Of a stretch of DNA of 5,570 nucleotides, positions 1 through 5,369 are shown one piece after another. This stretch comes from Christensenella sp. UBA941. Lineage in GTDB: Bacteria; Bacillota; Clostridia; Christensenellales; UBA941. The stretch lies in NCBI GenBank assembly GCA_002293365.1, contig DBDD01000323.1, positions 9,158-14,727 on the forward strand. Reading direction: 5' to 3'. The position numbers and the translations under genes are program-made. A model generated the notes under the pieces. The model was not told where the DNA came from. It saw only the letters and a list, made by a program, of their open reading frames with translations, and made no database searches. Positions within the stretch are counted from its first letter, which is position 1, and each line of letters starts with the position of its first letter.

Positions 1-1215
1 GTCACGCGCGACCGTATCTACGCGGACGCCGAATGGGCGGGCCGCGCGTTTGCGCTCGTCGATACCGGTGGTATCGAGCCAAACGATGCCGAGCCGATTT
101 TTAAGCAAATGCGCGAGCAGGCCGAGCTCGCTATCGATACGGCGGACGTCATCCTATTTTTAGTCGACGGTCGCGAAGGGCTCCAGGCGGCGGATCACGA
201 GGTCGCCGACATGCTCCGGCGCACGAAGAAGCCCGTGATCGTCGTCGTGAACAAGGTCGATAACATAGAGCGCGAGGACGCGTTATACGATTTTTACGAG
301 CTGGGCATGGGCAACCCTATCGCCGTCTCGGCGGAACACGGCATGGGCACGGGCGACCTTTTGGACGAGGTCGTCAAACATTTCCCGCCCGCCGAGGAAG
401 AAGAGACTAACGCCGTGCGCGTATGCGTCGCGGGGAAGCCGAATGTAGGTAAGTCCTCGATAGTAAACGCGCTTTTAGGCAGTTCGCGCACGATCGTCTC
501 CGACGTTTCCGGTACGACGCGCGACGCCATAGACACGCCGTTTCGCGCCTATGGTCAGGACTACGTGCTTATAGACACGGCGGGCATACGCCGCAAGCGC
601 GCGGTCGAGGACGAAACGATCGAGCGCTACAGCGTTATCCGCGCGTTCGGCGCGATTCGCCGCTGCGACGTGGCGCTTTTGGTCATCGATGCGACTGTGG
701 GCGTAACCGAGCAAGACACGAAAATCGCGGGCTATATTATAAACGAAGGCCGCGCGCTCGTTATCGTAGTTAACAAATGGGATTTAATCGAAAAGGAGAC
801 GGGCACGCTCGAGGCGATGCGCCGCTCGATCCAAAAAACGCTTCAATTCGCCTCATTTGCGCCGATATTATTCATATCGGCAAAGACGGGCCAGCGCATG
901 CATAAGGTCATGGAGGCCGTACAGGAAGCCTACGCGAACGCCTCCGGCCGCATTACGACAGGCGTGCTGAACGACCTTATCTCCGAAGCCGTCGCCGTAA
1001 ACGAGCCCCCGTCCGATCATGGCCGCAGGCTCAAAATCTACTACGCCTCGCAGGTCGCCATCAGGCCGCCGACGTTCGTTTTTTTCGTAAACGACCCGGA
1101 GCTGATGCATTTTTCATACCTGCGCTACCTCGAAAACTCGCTGCGCAAGGCGCTTATGCTTACGGGCACGCCAATTCGGCTGCTCGTACGCCAAAAAAGC
1201 GGCCAAAGCGGCTGA
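1..1215 (+). CDS. der: Ribosome biogenesis GTPase Der (EngA), 5' end outside window
   Basis: Der has two consecutive GTPase domains and a C-terminal KH-like domain, and acts in the cytoplasm in maturation of the 50S ribosomal subunit. The frame is open from base 1, giving 404 visible residues. The family is usually about 440 residues long, so roughly 35 are missing, including the first P-loop and the start codon. Visible in domain 1: the TRDR segment holding the G2 threonine (residues 2-5 as read here), DTGG (21-24), NKVD (84-87) and SAEHG (110-114). Domain 2: P-loop GKPNVGKSS (145-153, bases 433-459), SGTTRD (170-175), DTAG (192-195), NKWD (258-261) and SAKTG (293-297). The rest, to about residue 400, fits the KH-like domain. 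Two complete sets of G motifs are diagnostic and exclude Era and MnmE. It ends 11 bp before plsY, which suggests one transcript. Nothing looks damaged. Confidence 0.97.
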   Translation, partial: VTRDRIYADAEWAGRAFALVDTGGIEPNDAEPIFKQMREQAELAIDTADVILFLVDGREGLQAADHEVADMLRRTKKPVIVVVNKVDNIEREDALYDFYELGMGNPIAVSAEHGMGTGDLLDEVVKHFPPAEEEETNAVRVCVAGKPNVGKSSIVNALLGSSRTIVSDVSGTTRDAIDTPFRAYGQDYVLIDTAGIRRKRAVEDETIERYSVIRAFGAIRRCDVALLVIDATVGVTEQDTKIAGYIINEGRALVIVVNKWDLIEKETGTLEAMRRSIQKTLQFASFAPILFISAKTGQRMHKVMEAVQEAYANASGRITTGVLNDLISEAVAVNEPPSDHGRRLKIYYASQVAIRPPTFVFFVNDPELMHFSYLRYLENSLRKALMLTGTPIRLLVRQKSGQSG

Positions 1216-1226
1216 AAGGTCATATA

Positions 1227-1853
1227 ATGGAGATCTGGTTGTATCTGGCGATGTTTCTGCTCGGCTATTTCTTTGGAAACGTGCAAAGCGCCTATTTCCT
1301 TAGCAAAGAAATCATGCATAAGGATATCCGCACCGTCGGCTCTGGCTCAGCCGGGACGACTAATATGCTGCGCTCGTTCGGCGTAAAGCTGGGCGTTTTA
1401 ACGTTTGTGGGCGACTTGATAAAGACCGTAATCGCCGTCGCCATAGCGCGGTGGATCGGCGGGGAAATCGCGGGCTACTGCGCCGGTATAGGCTCGATCA
1501 TTGGGCATAACTGGCCGTTTGTACTGGGCTTTCACGGCGGCAAGGGCATAGCCTGCACGGCTGGGCTGATTCTAATGGTCAATCCGTTTATGATGCTCGG
1601 GCTGTTCACCGGCAGCATATTGCTCGCGATTATCGTGGGCTTTATGTCCGTCGGATCGCTCGCTGGCGTGACGGGCTTCGTCGTATGCGTTCTGATTATC
1701 TATCCTGGCAATACGCCGCTGCTCGTCGCCGCGCTTGCGGCGTGGGCGCTTGCGGTATTCGGCCATAGGGAAAACATAAAGCGCCTGATTAAAGGCACCG
1801 AGAACAAGCTTTCGATCGGCAGGCACAAGAGGCCGACGCGGGATTTGAAATAA
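1227..1853 (+). CDS. plsY: Glycerol-3-phosphate acyltransferase PlsY
   Basis: PlsY is an integral membrane enzyme that transfers the acyl group of acyl-phosphate to glycerol-3-phosphate, making lysophosphatidic acid, the first step of phospholipid synthesis in most Gram-positive bacteria; it normally works with PlsX, which is not in this window. The 208-residue length is normal. Family motifs are present: GSGSAGTTNMLR (38-49, usually GS.N.GATN), GHNWPFVLGFHGGKGIA (93-109, with the GGKG phosphate-binding stretch) and GHRENIKRL (179-187). Hydrophobic segments at about 3-24, 53-76, 80-101, 112-136, 138-160 and 164-179 fit a multi-pass protein, followed by a basic C-terminal tail. An AAAGG sequence at 1215-1219 supports the ATG at 1227. 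The gene lies 11 bp behind der. In many Clostridia gpsA, which makes glycerol-3-phosphate, comes next; here a repeat cluster and leuA follow instead. Confidence 0.96.
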   Translation: MEIWLYLAMFLLGYFFGNVQSAYFLSKEIMHKDIRTVGSGSAGTTNMLRSFGVKLGVLTFVGDLIKTVIAVAIARWIGGEIAGYCAGIGSIIGHNWPFVLGFHGGKGIACTAGLILMVNPFMMLGLFTGSILLAIIVGFMSVGSLAGVTGFVVCVLIIYPGNTPLLVAALAAWALAVFGHRENIKRLIKGTENKLSIGRHKRPTRDLK

Positions 1854-1864
1854 TTATTCAATCA

Positions 1865-1887
1865 TGTAGGGGCGCGCATTGCGCGTC
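1865..1887 (+). repeat. REP-like unit 1 (divergent copy)
   Basis: The unit is a TGTAGGG tail at 1865-1871 followed by a hairpin. Bases 1871-1877 pair with 1881-1887 around the 3-base loop ATT, giving seven pairs with one G-U (1872:1886). The stem differs from units 2 and 3 but the tail is the same. Confidence 0.65.
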
Positions 1888-1906
1888 AGCGATTAATCGA
1901 ATTCCA

Positions 1907-1934
1907 TGTAGGGACGCCATATATGGCGTCCGTG
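1907..1934 (+). repeat. REP-like unit 2, perfect 20-bp palindrome
   Basis: A TGTAGGG tail (1907-1913) leads into a perfect 20-bp palindrome at 1912-1931, with half-site GGACGCCATA. The 28-base unit matches the reverse complement of unit 3 at 26 positions. The two differences, C1918 and G1925, face each other in the stem. Confidence 0.75.
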
Positions 1935-1961
1935 GTTGAAAAACAGATGTCGAATTGGGGT

Positions 1962-1989
1962 CACGGACGCGATATATCGCGTCCCTACA
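1962..1989 (-). repeat. REP-like unit 3, inverted, perfect 20-bp palindrome
   Basis: This is an inverted copy of unit 2: the tail reads CCCTACA at 1983-1989 and the perfect palindrome spans 1965-1984 with half-site GGACGCGATA. The stem pair that is C:G in unit 2 is G:C here (G1971, C1978). It ends 13 bases before the leuA ribosome binding site. Confidence 0.75.
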
Positions 1990-2002
1990 GGCTATCGAAC
2001 AT

Positions 2003-2008
2003 AAGGAG
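2003..2008 (+). promoter_or_regulatory. Shine-Dalgarno site of leuA
   Basis: AAGGAG lies five bases before the ATG at 2014. It fixes that start over the other overlapping frames and lies just after REP-like unit 3. Confidence 0.85.
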
Positions 2009-2013
2009 ACGTC

Positions 2014-3546
2014 ATGACAGAATCAAATCGCGTTATCATCCTGGACACGACGCTGCGCGACGGCGAACAGACGCCGGGCATCAATCTAAACCTTCAGGAA
2101 AAGCTTGAAATTGCCCGCCAGCTCGAAAAGCTAGGCGTGGATTTCATCGAAGCGGGCTTCCCGGCCGTTTCGGAGGGCGACTACAAGGCGGTACGAGCGA
2201 TATCCTCCTCGGTCAAATGCGGCGTCGCGGCGCTTTGCCGCTGCGTCGAATCGGATATTTTGCGCGCTTCGGACGCGCTTAAGGCGGCAAATAAGCCGCG
2301 CCTGCATCTTTTCGTCGCGACGTCGCCTATCCACATGGAGTACAAGCTCCGAAAGACGAGCGAAGAGGTTCTTGCGCTCGTCCGGGAGAGCGTCGCGCTG
2401 GCAAAGAGCCTTTGTGAGGACGTCGAATTTTCCTGCGAGGACGCGAGCCGTTCAGAGCCCGCTTTCCTTTGCGAGATACTCGAAGCCGCGATCGACGCCG
2501 GCGCGGCGACGGTCAATATTGCCGATACCGTCGGCTATGCCATGCCCGAGGAGTTCGGCGCGCTGGTGAAATATCTTATTGAAAATACGCCGAATATCGC
2601 CAAAGCCGTATTCGGCGTGCATTGCCACGACGACTTGGGCCTCGCCGTCGCAAATACGCTCGCTGCAATCCAAAACGGCGCGCGGCATATTGAGGTTACA
2701 ATCAACGGTATTGGTGAGCGCGCGGGAAATTGCGCTCTGGAAGAAGTTATCATGGGGCTAAGCGTGCGTAGGGACGCGCTCGGCGCGTATACTCACGGGG
2801 TGAAAACCAAGCGCCTCTACCGTACGAGCGCGCGCGTCGCGAAGATTACAAGCCTGCCCGTTCCCGTTAACAAGGCTATCGTCGGCGATAACGCATTCTC
2901 GCACGAGTCGGGCATCCATCAGCACGGCATGATGCAAAACCCTATGACGTACGAGATTATGACGCCCGAATCCGTAGGAAAGCCGGAAAGCACGATGGTA
3001 TTAGGCAAGCACTCCGGCCGGCACGCCTTTGACGAGAAGCTGCGCAGCATGGGCTACGAACTTTTGCAGGAGGAGCTAGACGGCGCGTTCGCTAGGTTCA
3101 AGGAGCTCGCCGACCGCAGGCGGCATATCACGGACGACGAGATAGAGGCGCTCGTGAGCCATAAGGTTGCGGATGTGCCGTTTATCTACAAGCTAGAGGC
3201 GTTCCAGTACCAAAGCGCGAGCAAAATGAAGGCCATGGCCAGCATAACGCTCTTACACGAGGGTAAGCTGCTCTCCGAGGCCGCTATGGGCGCAGGCCCC
3301 GTGGACGCGGCGTACAGCGCCGTATCGCGTATCGTAGGCGGGGAGTGGGTGCTGGCGGCATACGATATTAAGGCTGTAACCGAGGGCGAGGACGCGCTCG
3401 GCGAGGTGACGGTGCGCGTAAAGAGGGGCAACAGGCTCTATACCGGAAAGGGCCTTTCGTCGGATATCATAGAATCCTCCGTGCGAGCGTTTGTAAACGC
3501 CGTAAACCGCGCTATGGCGGAAGGGAATGGGAACGGGTTAAGATGA
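2014..3546 (+). CDS. leuA: 2-isopropylmalate synthase LeuA
   Basis: LeuA condenses acetyl-CoA with 2-oxoisovalerate to 2-isopropylmalate, the committed step of leucine synthesis, in the cytoplasm. The 510 residues match the usual bacterial length. The N-terminal HMGL-like TIM barrel carries LDTTLRDGEQTPG (10-22), HCHDDLGLAVANT (203-215) and NGIGERAGNCALEEV (231-245). By analogy with characterised enzymes the metal ligands would be D16, H203, H205 and N239. The linker region shows SHESGIHQHG (296-305) and LGKHSGRHAF (330-339). From about residue 385 there is the C-terminal LeuA dimerisation domain that binds leucine for feedback inhibition, including GAGPVDAAY (426-434). Its presence, with the GERAGNCALEEV stretch, favours LeuA over homocitrate synthase; citramalate synthase is the closest alternative. 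No leuB, leuC or leuD follows, and no leader peptide or T-box is visible upstream. The stop overlaps an ATG (ATGA at 3543-3546). Confidence 0.95.
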   Translation: MTESNRVIILDTTLRDGEQTPGINLNLQEKLEIARQLEKLGVDFIEAGFPAVSEGDYKAVRAISSSVKCGVAALCRCVESDILRASDALKAANKPRLHLFVATSPIHMEYKLRKTSEEVLALVRESVALAKSLCEDVEFSCEDASRSEPAFLCEILEAAIDAGAATVNIADTVGYAMPEEFGALVKYLIENTPNIAKAVFGVHCHDDLGLAVANTLAAIQNGARHIEVTINGIGERAGNCALEEVIMGLSVRRDALGAYTHGVKTKRLYRTSARVAKITSLPVPVNKAIVGDNAFSHESGIHQHGMMQNPMTYEIMTPESVGKPESTMVLGKHSGRHAFDEKLRSMGYELLQEELDGAFARFKELADRRRHITDDEIEALVSHKVADVPFIYKLEAFQYQSASKMKAMASITLLHEGKLLSEAAMGAGPVDAAYSAVSRIVGGEWVLAAYDIKAVTEGEDALGEVTVRVKRGNRLYTGKGLSSDIIESSVRAFVNAVNRAMAEGNGNGLR

Positions 3547-3578
3547 GCGTATATGGAAAATGGACAAGCCGTATTTAA
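3543..3578 (+). other. 11-codon mini-ORF overlapping the leuA stop
   Basis: An ATG inside the leuA stop (ATGA at 3543-3546) opens a frame reading MSVYGKWTSRI, then TAA. Such 4-base overlaps usually couple a downstream gene to the one before it, so this may be the start of a lost gene. It is too short to identify, does not resemble the start of LeuC or LeuD, and may be chance. Confidence 0.2.
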
Positions 3579-3597
3579 AGATTAATCCGCAAAAATG

Positions 3598-3605
3598 AGG
3601 AAGGG
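3598..3605 (+). promoter_or_regulatory. Shine-Dalgarno site of the glycosyltransferase gene
   Basis: AGGAAGGG lies about ten bases before the ATG at 3616. The in-frame ATG at 3595 has no such site upstream and would add seven residues ahead of the hydrophobic first strand of the fold. This decides the start at 3616. Confidence 0.65.
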
Positions 3606-3615
3606 ACGCTCTGTT

Positions 3616-4621
3616 ATGAAGCTTAACGTTCTTTTGGTCTGCTACAACGCGTCGGAATTCATCGAAGAATGCGTCAACAGCATTTTAATGCAAAAAACGG
3701 ATTTCGATTTCAACGTAATAGTTGCGGATGATTGCTCTACCGACGACACGCTCGAAAAGATTAAGCGGCTCGATGAAAGTAGCGCCGTTGAATTCGTCTA
3801 TCTGGAGACAGTGGGGGGGCAATGTCGGCATAAGGGAGAATTACAAGCGCGGGTTCGCGGCGTGTGACGCCGAGTATATCGCCGTCATGGAGGGCGACGA
3901 CTTCTGGACGACGCCCAAGAGGCTGCAAAAGCATGTGGACTTTTTGGACGACCACTTTGAGTGTGCGATGACGTCGAATAGTATGATCATGGCGAATTAT
4001 GAAGCGGCAACGTTTGTTGAACACCCGCCCAGGATTAATGAAAGGATAGAAAAAAAGAATTATTCTAATGGCGACTTCGTGCTGGCCGATGCCAGCGACG
4101 CTATAAGACTCCATATAGTAGGAAACTTTTCGACATGTGTGTTTCGCAGCAGCGTTTTAGAGAAGCTAGCGCCGGATTTTATCGGACATTCGCTTTTCAC
4201 TGATTTCACAGCGTCGTTAATGGCGTGCCAGTATGGAATGATGGGGTTTCTTTTTCCAATTATGAACGTTTATAGGGTTCATCAGAAAGGCGTATATAGC
4301 AAAACGCCTCTCCGGGAACGACACGAAAAACATATCACGCATTTTCAAGAAGTCGATGCTTATACCGAAGGGAAATTTCACAATGATTTCCTCTCTCTGA
4401 TTCAGAATGAACGCACTCAGTTAAAAAATCCGGATCCTTTGGAACTGCAAAACCAACATGATAATCCTGAAGCGCAAAAGCGCTCTTCAATAAAGCGCGT
4501 TTTACGCTTTATCTGGCGCATAACGCCGCCGTTTTTGATTTGGATAGTTAAGATGATTATTCCAAAAGTTATATCGGAAAGACTTCGCTACGAGAATATT
4601 GATGCCGAAATCGCCGCCTGA
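3616..4621 (+). pseudogene. Family 2 glycosyltransferase (GT-A fold), frameshifted at a G7 run
   Basis: GT2 enzymes transfer sugar from a nucleotide-sugar, here probably for capsule, exopolysaccharide or another surface glycan; donor and acceptor cannot be told. The N-terminal half starts MKLNVLLVCYNASEFIEE and carries the nucleotide-binding VADDCSTDDT (36-45). At 3813-3819, seven G end the match: as written, the frame stops at 3865-3867 after 83 residues. Removing one G restores a 334-residue protein through GGNVGIRENYKRGF (67-80), the DXD-like EGDDFW (92-97), a possible catalytic Asp in LFTDF (D196) and YRVHQKGVYS (219-228), which is typical of this subfamily. A hydrophobic stretch at about 297-318 may touch the membrane. 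The second part is more AT-rich than leuA (23 G/C among bases 4021-4080 versus 38 in 3061-3120), which suggests transfer. The cause may be a true mutation, slippage-based switching or a read error; the otherwise intact downstream frame argues for a recent event. Confidence 0.85.
3813..3819 (+). other. G7 homopolymer at the frameshift point
   Basis: Seven consecutive G mark the only place where the glycosyltransferase changes frame. Six G would read V-G-G-N-V-G-I and join both halves smoothly. The shift needed is +1, so a standard -1 ribosomal slip would not fix it; loss of one G in DNA or by polymerase slippage in RNA would. Confidence 0.8.
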
Positions 4622-4811
4622 GTTTATTGCCATGCTTGAGAATAACTCTGATACGAATGATTAATAACGCGCCTGTCGGAGCTGCAATCTGTCTGGTGCG
4701 CGACATCGAATTGAGCATGCTTTAATTTATTGACCGCTTTTCACGAACTGTTACTTTGCGGAAATATACCGATTTTCTCAAGTATAAGGCATTAAGCCGC
4801 CGCTTAATCCC
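4622..4811. other. 190-bp stretch without an intact gene, probable gene remnant
   Basis: No frame here is open throughout with recognisable motifs. The most coherent reading runs from ATG 4657: 22 codons beginning MINNAPVGAAICLVRDIE, a TAA at 4723, then 29 further open codons in the same frame, including TLRKYTDFLKYKALSRR, to a TGA at 4813. That could be a decayed gene with one stop, but I cannot assign a family. There is no T-tract terminator behind the glycosyltransferase and no clear promoter. It may hold the junction of the deletion that removed the 5' part of the DUF6034-like gene. Confidence 0.35.
4791..4808. repeat. Short perfect inverted repeat just before the DUF6034-like frame
   Basis: ATTAAGC (4791-4797) and GCTTAAT (4802-4808) are exact reverse complements around the 4-base loop CGCC. 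The hairpin ends three bases before the GTG at 4812, where a ribosome binding site would be expected, and no T run follows. It could be chance, a deletion scar or a translation-blocking hairpin. Confidence 0.4.
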
Positions 4812-5228
4812 GTGATGCTGCCAATCGCGAACTTCTTCCTGACTAGAATATTCTATATGACCCCGGCCGGGAACGGTCTATTGGAAACGAGGCATACGAT
4901 TAAAGGCTATAACGACGGTTCAATTCGCGTAACGGTTATCAGCCCCTATAAGATCGATAAGACATTGGTGGTGCATGAAAGCGATACGAACGACCCCGAC
5001 CTTTTGCGCAAATCGCTGAAGATCGACCGCGTCGCCTTGGAGTTGCAGCGCGTCACTGAGCACAACGCCATCGACAGAGGCATGGTAATCCCCGTTTGGA
5101 ATTTCTATGGCAGTGTCGAATACGAGTATAATTTCGAATGGGACCATGACCGTAACGGCCTGCCGAAATCGCTTTTGACCATCAACGCCGTGGACGGCAG
5201 CGTGATCGATGCTTGGCAAGGGGCATGA
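4812..5228 (+). pseudogene. C-terminal fragment of a DUF6034-like lipoprotein gene
   Basis: The 138-codon frame (GTG 4812 or ATG 4815) resembles, from memory, the C-terminal half of DUF6034 proteins, which are secreted lipoproteins of unknown function in Clostridia. Supporting pieces, in the expected order, are FYMTPAGNG (14-22), ISPYKIDKTL (43-52), IDRVALELQRV (71-81), VIPVWNFYG (92-100) and LLTINAVDGSVID (121-133). The N-terminal signal peptide and lipobox cysteine of such proteins are absent. The frame is closed upstream by TAA at 4785, there is no Shine-Dalgarno sequence, and a hairpin occupies that place. The stretch linking the SPYKID and IDRVALEL parts also seems shorter than in relatives I recall. 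I read it as a 5'-truncated, probably untranslated relic. A small intact cytoplasmic protein is the less likely alternative. The family call rests on remembered motifs. Confidence 0.6.
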
Positions 5229-5239
5229 GGAGGGATAGT

Positions 5240-5308
5240 ATGTCGCCCCGAAAACGGCTTGAATGGACGGTGCGTTTGTGCTATTCTGAATGTGCTGTAT
5301 CGTCCTAA
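5240..5308 (+). CDS. 22-codon ORF with near-consensus ribosome binding site
   Basis: AGGAGGG at 5228-5234, five bases before the ATG at 5240, is the best Shine-Dalgarno sequence in the window and touches the last base of the preceding stop codon. The ORF begins MSPRKRLEWTVRLCYSEC and ends at TAA 5306-5308, where an AT-rich patch starts. It has a basic N-terminus, two cysteines and no membrane segment. It has no recognisable family. It may be the surviving start of a gene that once followed the DUF6034-like gene and was cut off, or a small peptide or upstream ORF ahead of the ABC transporter. The strong site supports initiation; nothing supports a function. Confidence 0.35.
   Translation: MSPRKRLEWTVRLCYSECAVSS
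5259..5287 (+). promoter_or_regulatory. Weak sigma-70-type promoter candidate upstream of the ABC gene
   Basis: TTGAAT (5259-5264) and TATTCT (5282-5287) are 17 bases apart, and each matches four of six consensus bases. The pair lies inside the 22-codon ORF, and matches of this quality arise often by chance. Confidence 0.25.
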
Positions 5309-5314
5309 TTTAAA

Positions 5315-5343
5315 TTTATTACAGCAAGTAAATTTTTTATAAA
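5315..5343 (+). promoter_or_regulatory. AT-rich promoter candidate just before the ABC gene
   Basis: TATAAA (5338-5343) is a good -10-like element, with TTTATT (5315-5320) as a poor -35 at 17-base spacing, in a sharply AT-rich patch from about 5306 to 5345. It would start transcription about 20 bases before the ATG at 5370. No two-component regulator repeat of the kind known upstream of bceAB genes was obvious. Confidence 0.3.
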
Positions 5344-5369
5344 CTTTCATGTTCCGAGGATGGTATTAT

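Larger units (their letters stand above)
1863..1989. repeat. Cluster of three REP-like palindromes between plsY and leuA
   Basis: The 160-bp gap between plsY and leuA is almost filled by three imperfect copies of one element: a TGTAGGG tail followed by a GC-rich palindrome. Copies 1 and 2 face the + strand; copy 3 is inverted, so copies 2 and 3 form a head-to-head pair like the paired REPs of BIME elements. None is followed by a T tract, so they are not standard intrinsic terminators, although they could stall 3' exonucleases or slow polymerase. I see no convincing sigma-70-type promoter in the gap and no T-box sequence. I recall similar GTAGGGRCG palindromes as common intergenic repeats in Clostridia; that is memory, not a search. 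Paired operators for a dimeric regulator of leuA are a less likely alternative, because the shared tail lies outside the palindrome. Confidence 0.75.

Noticed and set aside
294..714. Long minus-strand frames opposite der (similar ones lie opposite plsY, leuA and the later genes).
   Set aside because: They mirror the codon bias of the strand they oppose, carry no family motifs and lie wholly within well-identified genes.
1863..1989. The repeats as a CRISPR array or as intrinsic terminators.
   Set aside because: There are only three units of differing sequence and mixed orientation with no regular spacers, and no T tract follows any stem.
1923..2108. A 61-codon + strand frame overlapping the start of leuA.
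   Set aside because: It runs through the repeat palindromes and out of frame into leuA, has no ribosome binding site and no recognisable protein features.
2768..2788. A GTAGGGACGCG sequence inside leuA, followed by a 6-bp stem (ACGCGC/GCGCGT), resembling the intergenic palindromes.
   Set aside because: It encodes the normal LeuA segment around VRRDALGAYT with no insertion relative to the family, so it is most likely chance in GC-rich coding DNA.
3813..3830. Programmed -1 ribosomal frameshifting at the G run.
   Set aside because: Joining the two halves needs a +1 shift (or loss of one G); a -1 slip would enter the third frame, which meets TAA at 3831.
4471..4510. Two small hairpins (AGCGC/GCGCT and AAAGCG/CGCTTT) near the glycosyltransferase 3' end.
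   Set aside because: Both lie inside the coding frame, are short and lack a T tract, so they do not support a terminator.
3722..4621. The second half of the glycosyltransferase as an independent gene starting at ATG 3722.
   Set aside because: Its first 30 or so residues are an out-of-frame reading of the N-terminal GT2 coding sequence; similarity to the family begins only after the G7 run.
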